From Nonomuraea jiangxiensis (GTDB lineage: Bacteria > Actinomycetota > Actinomycetes > Streptosporangiales > Streptosporangiaceae), in the NCBI RefSeq assembly GCF_900099965.1, contig NZ_FNDJ01000031.1, forward strand, positions 1 to 64,000: DNA of 64,000 nt, in the 5' to 3' direction. Positions 9,038 through 18,166 of this stretch are shown piece by piece. The notes beneath the pieces were generated by a model that did not search any database, was not told where the DNA came from, and was given only the letters and a program-made list of their open reading frames with translations. Position 1 is the first letter of the stretch. Every line of letters begins with the position of its first letter. A program made the translations under genes and the position numbers.

Positions 9038-9251
9038 GCCCCCGCCCTGGACCTCCTCCGGCGGCCACTTCCTCCCCTCGCCGATATCAGGGGCTCCGGT
9101 GTAAGGCGGGGGGACCCGTTCGCCTCGGCGCGGGCCCGTTGGTTTCACGCCATCCCTATCCCGCGTGACGGCGTGCCGGTGGCCCGTGGGATGGCGACCC
9201 GGTTCGCGCTGCCCGACGGCAGCCGCTCACCCGCACCTCACCGAGGCCATC

Positions 9252-9392
9252 ATGCAGCAGCCGCCGTTGCCCGTCAGCTACGGCAGCGCCGCCTACTGGG
9301 CGATCCACGCGTTCATCTGGGTCAACGCGGTGCTCACCTTCCGCGCCGACGCCTACGCCGAGTCCTTCCGAAGGCGCAGCGAACACCGTTGA
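9252..9392 (+). CDS. Small hypothetical ORF, possible gene remnant
   Basis: A 46-codon frame from ATG 9252 with strongly G/C-biased third positions. It has one hydrophobic stretch (AAYWAIHAFIWVNAVL) followed by a basic tail (SFRRRSEHR). No convincing ribosome-binding site precedes it, and the frame stays open upstream to about 9165. It could be a small membrane peptide or the tail of a decayed gene. No family recognised. The rest of 9038-9441 shows nothing else I can support. Confidence 0.3.
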   Translation: MQQPPLPVSYGSAAYWAIHAFIWVNAVLTFRADAYAESFRRRSEHR

Positions 9393-9441
9393 CGCCGGCT
9401 TCCGTTCTGCGGTCGGCGAGGTCGGCCACCGCACGATCCGC

Positions 9442-12400
9442 TCACGGCCCGTCGCCGACGCCTGCGGAGAACTCGGCAGCGAACTTCTGTTCACCCAGTG
9501 CCGCGAGGACCCTGGCGGTGATGCGATCCACGTCGCCGCGTTCGGCCTCCGGCAGCGGGGCGCCGCAGGCCGAGCGCCCCCGCGCGGCGGCGCCCAGGAG
9601 CCGGGCGGCCCGCACCGGTTGCCCCGCGAGGGCGTAAGCGCCGGCGAGGCCCTCCTGAGCGAGGGCGACAGCGCGAGGGTCGCCGCCGTCTCCGGCGACG
9701 GCAAGGCCCTGGCGGTGCAGGGCCAGGGCCGCGGAGGCGTCGCCGCGCTGTTCTGCGAGGAAGCCGAGCTCGGTGAGGAGAAGGGCGGGACCGGGGCTGA
9801 AGTCGACCTCCCGGTGCCAGGCGAGAGTCCTGCGAAGGTGCTGCTCGGCGAGGTCGAAATCGCCCTCGCGCCGAGCCCCGAGGGCAAGGCCTATCTCGGC
9901 ATGGATCTCCCCCGCCGCGTAGCCGTGTTCGGAGGCCAGGGCCATCGCCTTCCTGTGGAGATCGGCGGCCCGCGGGAAGTCACCGGCGAGGAGGGCGACC
10001 CTGCCCAGCCCGCTGATCCGGTCGGCGGCCTCCGCCCAGAAGCCCAGGTCTTCGGCCAGGTGAAGGCCGTCCTCGTGCAGTTGGGCGGCCCGCGCGTAGT
10101 CGCCGGTGATCTCGGCCAGCGCCGCCAGTGGATAGGTGGTCTGCAGTTGTCCCCAGCGGTCCCCGAGCTCCTCCAGAAGCGCGTGTCCTTCCTCGGCGCG
10201 CCACTTCAGCGCGGCGAGGTCGCCCCGTAGCAGAGCCTGTACGGCGCGCGTGCTCTGTGCCACCGCGATTCCCCAGCGGTCTCCGGCCGCGCGGAACCCG
10301 GTCAGGGCACGGTCCACCAGAGTCTCGCTGCGGACCAGGTCCTCCCCCGCCTTGAGCGAGGCGTAGCCGAGAAACCATTCGGCACGTGCGCGACCTGCCG
10401 CGCCGGCCTCCGTCACCTCAGGCGCATGGACCTGACCATCGCCTCCCTTCCCCGCCAGCAGGGCGAATCCCGCCTGCCAGAGCACGGCTTGGGAACGGAG
10501 GGCGTGGTGGGTGTCGTCGCTGACGCGCAGGGCTTCCTCCAGCGACCGCAGCGCCTCGGTCAGACGGCCGCGCAGGAACCAGTACCAGGTCGAAGCGAGC
10601 ACCAGACGCAAGGCCCCCGCCCCGTCCTTCCGTCGTACGGCGCCTTCCAGGGCCGTCCTCAGGTTGGCGCTCTCGTGGTCGAGGCGTGTCAGCCAGTGCC
10701 GCTGGTCAGGGCCGTGGAGCCGGGCCGCGGCCCGTTCGGCCAGCTCGGTGTGGTAGTCGTAGTGGCGCTGTTGGAGGACCTCCGCCTCGCCCGCCTCCGC
10801 CAGACGTTCCAGCGCGTACGCCGAGATCGACTCAGGCAGCCGATATCGCAGGCCGTCGGCCACGGTGACGACCGAGCGGTCCACCAGCCGGACCAGCGGG
10901 TCGAGGACGTCCTGGTCGCCGCCGCACACCGCCTCGGCCGCTTCGAGGGTGCAACCGTCGGTGAAGATCGCCAGCCGGCGCAGGAGCGTCCGCTCGTCAT
11001 CGCCGAGCAGGTCCCAGCTCCAGTCGATCACGGCCCGGAGCGTTCGGTGGCGCGGTGGCACGCCGCGGTGGCCGCCTGCCAGCAGCCGGAACCTGTCATC
11101 CAGCCGGGCGGCCAACTCGTGCACACCCAGCGCGCGGACCCGGGTGGCGGCCAGTTCCAGCGCCAGCGGAATGCGGTCAAGGCGGCGGCAGATCGTCGCG
11201 ACGGCCTCCGCGTTGTGCCCGGTGACGACGAATCCGGGTGCGGCGGCCGCGGCCCGTACGGCGAACAGGCGCTCGGCGTCGGGTTGCGCCAGCGGTGGCA
11301 CGGACCACACCGCCTCTCCGGCCAGCCCGAGGGGCTCCCTGCTGGTGGCCAGGACGCTCAGCCCCGGTGCTGCGGCCAGGATCCGGCGTACGACCTCGGC
11401 CGCCGCGTCGATGACGTGCTCGCAGTTGTCCAGCAGCAGCAGGAGCCGCCGCGAACGCAACGCGTCCGCCAACCCCGCCGGCGACTCCTCACGGATGCCC
11501 AGGGCCGCGCTCAGTTGCTCCCCCACCTCCGTGGATCCGGCGAGCCCGACCATCCGGACACCATCGGCGTACCTGCCGGCCGCCTGACGAGCCGCCTCCT
11601 CCGCCAGCCGGGTCTTGCCCACCCCGCCCAGGCCGGTCAGGGTGACCAGCCGGTGGGTGGTGAGCAGGTCGCCTATCTCGGGCACCGCCTCCTTCCTGCC
11701 GATCAGCGCGGTGAGCGGAGTCGCGAGGTCACCGCGCCTTCCCTTCCGGGGGCCGGACTCCAGCGCGGCATCGTGGGTGAGGATCGCCTGGTGCAGCGCC
11801 GCCAGTTCCGGCCCGGGACTGACGCCGAGCTCCTCGGCCAGCCGGCTCCGTAACTCGGTGTAGGCGGCCAGGGCGTCCGACTGCCGGCCGGCCCGGTAGA
11901 GCGCCCGAAGCTGCACGGCGCGCAGTCGCTCTCTCAGCGGATGGCGGGCCACCAGCTCACTCAGCTCCCCGAGCAGTGTGCGGTGCTCACCCAGCTCCAG
12001 CCGGGTCTCGGCGAGGGCTTCCAGGGCGGTGAGCCGCTGTTCCGCCAACCGCCCGGCCGCGGTACGCAGCACCTCCATGTCGCCCAGGTCGGCGAAGGCC
12101 TCTCCCTTCCACAGGGCCAACGCCTCCGTCAGCAGGTCCGACCTGACGCGCGGGTCCGCGGCTCGGTAGGCGGTGGCGGTCAGGTCGGTGAACCGGCCGG
12201 AGTCCACGTCGCCAGGGTCGATCCGCAGCAGATATCCCGGGGGCCTCCACTCCACCAACGTCCCGGCCCCGGGCTCGGCCCGTGCCAGCGCACTACGTAG
12301 CCGCGAGACCTTCGTCTGCAGTGCGCCGGCCGGGTTTCCCGGCAGCCTGTCGCCCCACAGCTCGTCCACCAGCCGGTCCGCCGCGACCGTGCGTCCCGCG

Positions 12401-12507
12401 TGGACGAGCAGGGCGGCCAGCAGATCGCGCACCTTCGCCTCGGGGATCTCGACCTCGTGTCCGGCGGCCGTCCGGGCGGCGAGCGGGCCCAGCACGGAGA
12501 AGTACAT
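9442..12507 (-). CDS. SARP-type transcriptional regulator with NB-ARC ATPase and TPR domains (AfsR-like)
   Basis: A 1021-residue regulator of the AfsR/BTAD class. Residues 1-95 form an OmpR-like winged-helix DNA-binding domain (KVRDLLAALLVHAG, ALQTKVSRLRSAL). Residues about 100-245 are the bacterial transcriptional activator domain ending in EELGVSPGPELAALH. The NB-ARC core carries Walker A TGLGGVGKT (291-299), Walker B LLLLLDNCEH and ATSREPL. The C-terminal 350 residues are tetratricopeptide-like. These proteins activate specialised-metabolism and developmental genes in actinomycetes. Start ATG 12507 begins directly with the DNA-binding fold. It is divergent from the imine-reductase-like pair across a palindrome. 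Confidence 0.9.
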   Translation of the reverse strand: MYFSVLGPLAARTAAGHEVEIPEAKVRDLLAALLVHAGRTVAADRLVDELWGDRLPGNPAGALQTKVSRLRSALARAEPGAGTLVEWRPPGYLLRIDPGDVDSGRFTDLTATAYRAADPRVRSDLLTEALALWKGEAFADLGDMEVLRTAAGRLAEQRLTALEALAETRLELGEHRTLLGELSELVARHPLRERLRAVQLRALYRAGRQSDALAAYTELRSRLAEELGVSPGPELAALHQAILTHDAALESGPRKGRRGDLATPLTALIGRKEAVPEIGDLLTTHRLVTLTGLGGVGKTRLAEEAARQAAGRYADGVRMVGLAGSTEVGEQLSAALGIREESPAGLADALRSRRLLLLLDNCEHVIDAAAEVVRRILAAAPGLSVLATSREPLGLAGEAVWSVPPLAQPDAERLFAVRAAAAAPGFVVTGHNAEAVATICRRLDRIPLALELAATRVRALGVHELAARLDDRFRLLAGGHRGVPPRHRTLRAVIDWSWDLLGDDERTLLRRLAIFTDGCTLEAAEAVCGGDQDVLDPLVRLVDRSVVTVADGLRYRLPESISAYALERLAEAGEAEVLQQRHYDYHTELAERAAARLHGPDQRHWLTRLDHESANLRTALEGAVRRKDGAGALRLVLASTWYWFLRGRLTEALRSLEEALRVSDDTHHALRSQAVLWQAGFALLAGKGGDGQVHAPEVTEAGAAGRARAEWFLGYASLKAGEDLVRSETLVDRALTGFRAAGDRWGIAVAQSTRAVQALLRGDLAALKWRAEEGHALLEELGDRWGQLQTTYPLAALAEITGDYARAAQLHEDGLHLAEDLGFWAEAADRISGLGRVALLAGDFPRAADLHRKAMALASEHGYAAGEIHAEIGLALGARREGDFDLAEQHLRRTLAWHREVDFSPGPALLLTELGFLAEQRGDASAALALHRQGLAVAGDGGDPRAVALAQEGLAGAYALAGQPVRAARLLGAAARGRSACGAPLPEAERGDVDRITARVLAALGEQKFAAEFSAGVGDGP

Positions 12508-12597
12508 GACTGGCACGATAACCGGCCGGCCGGCAGCGGCCGTGCGTGACCGACAGCGGGCCGCCGGCGTTCCGACAGCCCCGGACGGCACAGTGCC

Positions 12598-12628
12598 GAT
12601 CGCGCCGGAAAATCCGTCCGGCGCGATC
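12598..12628. promoter_or_regulatory. Perfect inverted repeat between the SARP gene and the reductase pair
   Basis: GATCGCGCCGGA (12598-12609) is repeated exactly inverted at 12617-12628 with a 7-bp spacer. It ends 24 bp before the reductase start and about 90 bp upstream of the SARP gene. It may be an operator for either gene or an RNA hairpin in the reductase leader. SARPs usually bind direct heptamer repeats, so another regulator is possible. Confidence 0.6.
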
Positions 12629-12652
12629 GTCCGAAGGAGCAGGAGTCGGCAC

Positions 12653-13549
12653 ATGCCGGAGAACGAGAGCCACGAGCGGACCACGGTGTCGGTGATCGGA
12701 TTGGGACAGCTGGGGACGCGGCTCGCCCAGGCGTTCCTCGCCGCCGGCTACGCCACGACCGTCTGGAACCGCACCGCCGCGAAGACCGACGCGCTCGTCG
12801 CCCAGGGCGCCGTCCGTGCGGCGACGGCGGAAGCGGCGCTCTCCGCGAGTCCGCTGATCGTGGTCTGCCTGCCGGACTACACGACCGTGCGGGACCTGCT
12901 GGAGCCGATGGCGGAGAGCCTGCGCGGCCAGGTCCTGGCGAACCTCACCTCCGGCACGCCGGAGGAGGCCGTTCAAGCCGCCGGCTGGGTGGCCGGGCAC
13001 GGCGGGGACTATCTCGACGGCGCCGCCATGAGCGGCACCCGGCTGGTCGGGCGTCCCGAGGCGCTGTTCGTCTTCAGCGGCTCGCAGGAGGCTTTCGCCC
13101 TGCACCGGGCGGTGTTGGCCGGCCTGGGCAACTGCGTACATCTCGGCGCTGATCCCGCGCTGGCCCCGATCTATGACACCGCGCTGTTCGGCCTGGCCTG
13201 GGGCGCCCTGGCGGGTTTCTACCACGCTGTCGCCCTGGTGGGGGCGGCAGGCGTCGATCCGGGCTCGTTCGCGGCGGTGGCCACGGAGCACATGCCGTTC
13301 GTCGCCTCGCTCATGGCCGACCATGCCCGTCAGGTAAAGGACGGCCGCTTCCCTGATGACGACGGCACCGTGGAGGTGCATCGGGCGGCGATGGAGCACC
13401 TCGTACGCACCAGCAGGACGCAGGGCATCGGCACCGACGTGCCCGAACTGTTCAAGGCCCTGCTGGAGCGGGCCATGGCCGAGGGCCACGGCCTGAGCGG
13501 AATCGCGAGCGTCATCGAGACGATCACGAAGGGCGGCCGGAATGCCTGA
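12653..13549 (+). CDS. NAD(P)-dependent imine-reductase-like oxidoreductase (6-PGDH superfamily), first copy
   Basis: A 298-residue protein of the 6-phosphogluconate/3-hydroxyisobutyrate dehydrogenase superfamily, imine-reductase-like branch. It has an N-terminal Rossmann fold with VIGLGQLGTRLAQAF and the NADPH-type TTVWNRTAAK loop, then a helical dimerisation domain. Imine reductases reduce cyclic imines and may act in specialised metabolism; substrate unknown. Two SD-like elements, AAGGAG and AGGAG, precede ATG 12653. It overlaps the next, homologous gene by 8 bp, so the two are co-translated. The divergent SARP gene is a candidate regulator. Confidence 0.8.
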   Translation: MPENESHERTTVSVIGLGQLGTRLAQAFLAAGYATTVWNRTAAKTDALVAQGAVRAATAEAALSASPLIVVCLPDYTTVRDLLEPMAESLRGQVLANLTSGTPEEAVQAAGWVAGHGGDYLDGAAMSGTRLVGRPEALFVFSGSQEAFALHRAVLAGLGNCVHLGADPALAPIYDTALFGLAWGALAGFYHAVALVGAAGVDPGSFAAVATEHMPFVASLMADHARQVKDGRFPDDDGTVEVHRAAMEHLVRTSRTQGIGTDVPELFKALLERAMAEGHGLSGIASVIETITKGGRNA

Positions 13550-14435
13550 GCGGACGAAGCCGGCTGTGGCGGTCCTCGGCCTCGGCCGCATGGGCACGCC
13601 GATCGCCTCCGCGTTTCTCGACGCCGGTTACCGGGTGACCGTATGGAACCGCAGCGCCGCGAAGGCCGACCCGCTCGTCGAGCGGGGCGCCGTGCGCGCG
13701 GCCGGCGCCGCCGAGGCGGTCGCCGTGGCACCACTGGTGATCACCCCGCTCCTCGACCACGACGCGGTACGGCGAACCCTCGGCCCGGCCGCCACCGCGC
13801 TCCCCCGCCGTACGGTCGTCAACCTCGCCAACAGCACCCCCGACCAAGCTCGTGAGCTGGCCGCCTGGGTCACCGGACACGGCGCCGACTATCTCGACGG
13901 GGCCATGATGGCCCTCCCCGAGACCGTCGCCACCAAGGCGGCGTTCTTTCTCTACAGTGGCTCCGAACAGGCCTTCACCACCTACCAGGACGAGCTGGAC
14001 GTGATGGCGTCGGCCCACTACTTCGGCGCCGACCCGGGTTCGGCGGAGATCCACGACCTGGCCCTGCTCGGCACCGGATACGCGGCCCTCACCGGATTCC
14101 TGCATGCCGCGGCACTGCTCGCCTCGCTGGGCACCGCCCCCGACGTGTTCGCCCCTCTGGCGGCCCGATGGCTGCACGGGATGGCCGATTTCCTGCCGGA
14201 GCTGGCGCGTGAGGCCGGATCGGCGGCGTACGCGGACGGGGTCTCCACGGTCGACCTGAACCGGACCGCCGTCGACAACCTCATCCTCGTCAGCAGGGCC
14301 AACGGCGTGGCCGCCGACGTCCATCAACCGCTGAAAGACCTGCTCGACCGGCGGTCGGCCGACGGCCATGGACAGGACAGCTTCTCCAGCGTGTTCGAGC
14401 TGCTGATACCACGGGACACCTCCGGAGCCCACTGA
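13542..14435 (+). CDS. NAD(P)-dependent imine-reductase-like oxidoreductase, second copy
   Basis: 297 residues, a clear paralogue of the preceding gene: VLGLGRMGTPIASAF, TVWNRSAAKADPLVERGAVRA, GADYLDGAMMA, and a shared C-terminal segment ending in an SADGHGQDSFSSV-type motif. ATG 13542 lies inside the end of the first gene. Divergence between the copies is substantial, so this is an old duplication rather than a recent one. They may form a heterodimer or take different substrates. Family assignment rests on the Rossmann motif and length; the exact reaction is not shown by the sequence. Confidence 0.8.
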   Translation: MPERTKPAVAVLGLGRMGTPIASAFLDAGYRVTVWNRSAAKADPLVERGAVRAAGAAEAVAVAPLVITPLLDHDAVRRTLGPAATALPRRTVVNLANSTPDQARELAAWVTGHGADYLDGAMMALPETVATKAAFFLYSGSEQAFTTYQDELDVMASAHYFGADPGSAEIHDLALLGTGYAALTGFLHAAALLASLGTAPDVFAPLAARWLHGMADFLPELAREAGSAAYADGVSTVDLNRTAVDNLILVSRANGVAADVHQPLKDLLDRRSADGHGQDSFSSVFELLIPRDTSGAH

Positions 14436-14573
14436 TCATTCCCTTGGGCACCGGGGATCCGTCACGTGGCGTTCACAAGCTGGAGTGGGAGTAGTGGTTG
14501 GTTACGGGCGTTATGTACCGACTTTTCCTTCCTGGGTGCCCCACCGGCGTACCCGGGCGGAGAGGAACCCCAC

Positions 14574-16040
14574 GTGTCCCCCCTCCCGAGCGCCGCTACC
14601 GCGGGCAGCGCCATCACCCTCGCCTCACCGACAGCGCCCCATGAGGGCGACCGGCTGACCTTCCACTGGACCACCGACGCCCCCGACCCCACCAACTGGA
14701 TCGGCATCTACGACGGCGACCGGCAGCCGGGCAACGGCGCCTCGCTGGTGTGGGTCTACACCCCGGGCACCGGCGGCGACACCACCCTCGACACCTCCGG
14801 CTTCACCGGCGGCCCCTACACCGCCTACCTGCTGGCGAAGGACGCCTACGGCATCCTCGCCAGGACCGAACCGTTCAGCTTCGTGCCCAGGCCCGTGATC
14901 CCGCGCCCGTACGCGGTGGTGGACGCCGTGACCACGGCCGCGCAGACCACCGGCACGGGCTTCACCGTCCGCCTGGGCGGGCTGTGGATCAGGCCGGAGG
15001 GCAACCCCGCGGGCAGTGCCACGTTCCGCGCCCTGTCCGGCCCGTCGTGGCTGAAGGTCTCCCCCGACGGCACCGTCACCGGCACCGCCCCGGAGATCCA
15101 GCCCCGCGACCCCGGCGTGCTGGTGGTCGACGTGCAGGACAGCGCGGCCGGCCACGACACCATCACCGTTCAGGTGCCGGTACGCAGGACGAAGGACCAG
15201 ATCCGCTTCAAGGTCGCCACGCTGAACCTGTGGGACGCCGGATCACACGTCGACGACCCCCTGGACAAGCTGCTCCGGCTCGTGCTCACCCAGGGCCTCG
15301 ACCTGGTCGCGCTCCAGGAGACCGGCGGCACCGCCGCCCGCGCGCTGGCCGAGGCGCTGGGCTGGGAGGTCTACCAGAGCGGCGGCAGCCTGGGCATCGT
15401 CAGCCGCTACCGGCTCACCGACCTCGTGGAGCCCACCGCCGACCTGCCCGCCGCGGCCGCCACCGTGCACCTGCCAGGCAACCGGACGGTCCGGGTGTGG
15501 ACGACCCAGCTCGACGAGGCCGGCTACGGCCCGTACGCGGTGCTGGCCGGCCGTACCCCGGCGCAGGTCGAGGCGGCCGAGCGGCAGACGACACGCTACC
15601 GCCAGGCCCAGGCGCTGCTGTCCGCGATGCGCCGCGACCTGGACGGCGAGGTGATCCTGGCGGGCGGCCTCGCCTCCCCCTCTCACCTGGACTGGACGAA
15701 CCGGACCGCGTCCGCGCACGGCACCACCGGCAGGCTCCGCTGGCCGGTGACCGACGCGCTGGCGGAGGCCGGCCTCACCGACGCCTTCCGCGACGAGCGC
15801 CCGAAGCCGGATCGCGACCCTGGCGCCACCTGGTCACCGGTACGGCCCGCGAACGCAGCCGGCGGCCGGGAACCCCAGGACCGCATCGACCAGGTCCAGT
15901 ACGCCGGCCGGCTGAAGGTCGTGGAGGCCCACAACCTCGCCACCGGCTGGCCGCGTCCCGTGCCGGACACCGCCACGAACGGCTGGCCCTCCGACCACGC
16001 CGCGGCCGTCGTCACCTTCTCCCTGTCCGCCCGTAGCTGA
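14574..16040 (+). CDS. Endonuclease/exonuclease/phosphatase-fold protein with N-terminal beta domains
   Basis: 488 residues. The first about 200 residues look like two beta-sandwich modules (LTFHWTTDAPDPTNWIGIYDGD; FTVRLGGLWIRPEGN). The C-terminal half starts at FKVATLNLWDAGSHVDD and has LVALQETGG, VILAGGLASPSH and a final WPSDHAAAVVTF, the motif order of the EEP (DNase I-like) superfamily. The usual GDFN is GGLA here, so a catalytic Asp/Asn may be missing. GTG 14574 has GGAGAGGAA upstream. No signal peptide is visible from this start, although the partner gene product is exported. Confidence 0.7.
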   Translation: MSPLPSAATAGSAITLASPTAPHEGDRLTFHWTTDAPDPTNWIGIYDGDRQPGNGASLVWVYTPGTGGDTTLDTSGFTGGPYTAYLLAKDAYGILARTEPFSFVPRPVIPRPYAVVDAVTTAAQTTGTGFTVRLGGLWIRPEGNPAGSATFRALSGPSWLKVSPDGTVTGTAPEIQPRDPGVLVVDVQDSAAGHDTITVQVPVRRTKDQIRFKVATLNLWDAGSHVDDPLDKLLRLVLTQGLDLVALQETGGTAARALAEALGWEVYQSGGSLGIVSRYRLTDLVEPTADLPAAAATVHLPGNRTVRVWTTQLDEAGYGPYAVLAGRTPAQVEAAERQTTRYRQAQALLSAMRRDLDGEVILAGGLASPSHLDWTNRTASAHGTTGRLRWPVTDALAEAGLTDAFRDERPKPDRDPGATWSPVRPANAAGGREPQDRIDQVQYAGRLKVVEAHNLATGWPRPVPDTATNGWPSDHAAAVVTFSLSARS

Positions 16041-16058
16041 CCGTCGAAGGAAAAACCC

Positions 16059-18023
16059 ATGACCGAGTTCAGCCGCCGTACCTTCATCGGCGCCACCGCG
16101 GCGGCGGGAGCGGCCGCCGCGGTCGTCGGCCTGCCCGACACCGCGCAGGCCGCGAAACGCGGCTCCATCGACGAGGTCAAGCACGTCGTCATCCTCATGC
16201 AGGAGAACCGCAGCTTCGACCACTACTTCGGGAACCTGAACGGCGTCCGGGGCTTCGGCGACCGCCAGGCGCTCGTCCTGCCCAACGGCGAGCCGGTGTT
16301 CCACCAGCCCGACCGCGGACGCGCCGAGGGCCACCTGCTGCCCTTCCGGATGGACACCACCAAGTACAACGCGCAGAACGCGGGCGGCCTGCCGCACGAC
16401 TGGAGCTCCGGCCATGTGGCCGTGAACAACGGCGCCATGGACAAGTGGGTCAACGCCAAGGGCGAGCGCACGATGGGGTACTTCACCCGCGAGGACATCC
16501 CCTACCAGTACGCGCTGGCCGACGCGTTCACCCTCTGCGACGGCTACTTCTGCTCCTTGAACGGCCCCACCGACCCCAACCGGCTCTACCTGTGGTCGGG
16601 CACCGCCGGTCCCGGCCGCGACGGCACGACCGGCCCGTGGACCGACAACACGCCGGTCACCGACAACCCGGTGGCCGACTGGACCACGTACGCCGAGCGC
16701 CTGGAGACGGCCGGGGTGAGCTGGCGTGTCTACCACAACCCCAGCAAGGACGAGCGGGAGGGCGACTACGACGACAACGGCCTGTCGTACTTCCGCCAGT
16801 TCCACGCCTTCCCCAAGGACGACCCGCGCTACGTCAACGCGATGACGAAGTTCGACCTGACCGCGTTCGACCAGCACTGCAAGGACGGCACCCTGCCCAC
16901 GGTCTCCTGGCTGGTCGCGCCGTACCTGTTCTGCGAGCACCCCGACGCCAGCCCGGACTACGGCGCGCACTGGGTGAACACGGCCCTGCAGTCGCTGTTC
17001 GCCAACCCGGACGTGTGGCGGCACACGGTCTTCCTGGTGATGTACGACGAGAACGACGGCTACTTCGACCACGTGATCCCGCCGATGCCCGAGCCGGGCA
17101 CGCCGGAGGAGTTCGTCGGGGACAAGCCCATCGGGCTGGGCAGCCGGGTGCCGCTGTTCGTCATCTCGCCCTTCTCCCGCGGCGGCTGGGTCAACTCCCA
17201 GGTCTTCGACCACACCTCGGTGCTGCGGTTCCTGGAGCAGGTGACCGGCGTCCAGGAGCCCAACATCTCGGCCTGGCGGCGGGCCGTCTGCGGCGACCTC
17301 ACGAGCTGCTTCGACTTCGGCAAGCCCGACTACAGCATTCCCGGGCTGCCGGACACGGTGGAGCTGATGGCCAGGGCGGACGCGAACCACTCGCTGCCGC
17401 CGGTGCAGGTGCCGAGGTCCGGGGAGCAGCAGATGCCCGTCCCGGAGCAGGGTGACCGGCCGCACCGGCCGCTGCCATACCGGCCGTGGGCCGACGTGAC
17501 GGTGGACCGCGCCACCGGCGAGGTGACCTGCACCTTCACCAACGACGGCCCGGTCGCCTTCCACTTCACGATGCTGCCCAACATCGTGCTGCCCGCCACC
17601 GGTACGCCCTTCACCGTCGCCCCGCGCTCCTCGCGCACATACGTGTGGGACGCCGCGGCCACCGACGGGCGGTACGACTTCAGCGTGTACGGCGCCGACG
17701 GGTTCGTACGCCGTTTCGCCGGCACCGTCGTCCGCGATGGCCAGGACGACGTGGCCGTCCCGTCGGTACGGGCGAAGCTGCGCGGCGGCCGTCCGGACAG
17801 CGCCTCGATCGAGGTGACCCTGGTCAACGACGGTGAGACGGAGGTCTCCTTCCGGCTCACGCCGAACGACTTCGGCGGCCGGCCGAAGACCGTCTGGGTG
17901 AAGCCCGGCGCCCGCGCCGAGGCCACGTGGCCGGTCGAGAACGGCCGCTACGACTTCACCGTCACGGCCGGCACGGGCACCCGCTTCGCCCAGCGCTACG
18001 CGGGCACCGTGCACCAGGTCTGA
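16059..18023 (+). CDS. Tat-exported phosphocholine-type phospholipase C
   Basis: A 654-residue protein with an N-terminal twin-arginine signal (SRRTFIGATAAAGAAAA, cleavage after AQA). The catalytic domain is that of bacterial acid-phosphatase-like phospholipases C: VKHVVILMQENRSFDHYFG near the N-terminus, GPTDPNRLYLWSG, and VMYDENDGYFDHV in the centre. Two C-terminal beta modules (ADVTVDRATGEVTCTF; SASIEVTLVNDGE) match the duplicated DUF756 domain of the family. The enzyme releases phosphorylated head groups from phospholipids outside the cell and can serve phosphate scavenging. It starts 18 bp after the EEP gene with a GAAGGA site, so both probably form an operon. Confidence 0.9.
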   Translation: MTEFSRRTFIGATAAAGAAAAVVGLPDTAQAAKRGSIDEVKHVVILMQENRSFDHYFGNLNGVRGFGDRQALVLPNGEPVFHQPDRGRAEGHLLPFRMDTTKYNAQNAGGLPHDWSSGHVAVNNGAMDKWVNAKGERTMGYFTREDIPYQYALADAFTLCDGYFCSLNGPTDPNRLYLWSGTAGPGRDGTTGPWTDNTPVTDNPVADWTTYAERLETAGVSWRVYHNPSKDEREGDYDDNGLSYFRQFHAFPKDDPRYVNAMTKFDLTAFDQHCKDGTLPTVSWLVAPYLFCEHPDASPDYGAHWVNTALQSLFANPDVWRHTVFLVMYDENDGYFDHVIPPMPEPGTPEEFVGDKPIGLGSRVPLFVISPFSRGGWVNSQVFDHTSVLRFLEQVTGVQEPNISAWRRAVCGDLTSCFDFGKPDYSIPGLPDTVELMARADANHSLPPVQVPRSGEQQMPVPEQGDRPHRPLPYRPWADVTVDRATGEVTCTFTNDGPVAFHFTMLPNIVLPATGTPFTVAPRSSRTYVWDAAATDGRYDFSVYGADGFVRRFAGTVVRDGQDDVAVPSVRAKLRGGRPDSASIEVTLVNDGETEVSFRLTPNDFGGRPKTVWVKPGARAEATWPVENGRYDFTVTAGTGTRFAQRYAGTVHQV

Positions 18024-18111
18024 GAGACTGACGGCAAGATTCGGTGTCGGGGTTCGCGTCAGGAGACCGCCGCAGTGCGGTCATCGTTGGGCCGTCCACC
18101 CGTGGCCAGGA

Positions 18112-18166
18112 GCGGGCCCCTGGTCGCTGAGGTGCTGTCTGAGCAGCTCAGCGGCCAGGAGCCCGC
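18112..18166. terminator. 25-bp-stem hairpin between convergent genes
   Basis: Arms at 18112-18136 and 18142-18166 pair at 22 of 25 positions around a 5-nt loop. It lies between the plus-strand phospholipase gene and the minus-strand aldo-keto reductase gene, so it probably terminates transcription from both sides. Confidence 0.65.

Noticed and set aside
15834..18014. Long antisense open frame opposite the phospholipase C gene
   Set aside because: Low-complexity Val/Arg/Gly-rich translation with no motifs; explained by third-position G/C bias of the real gene.
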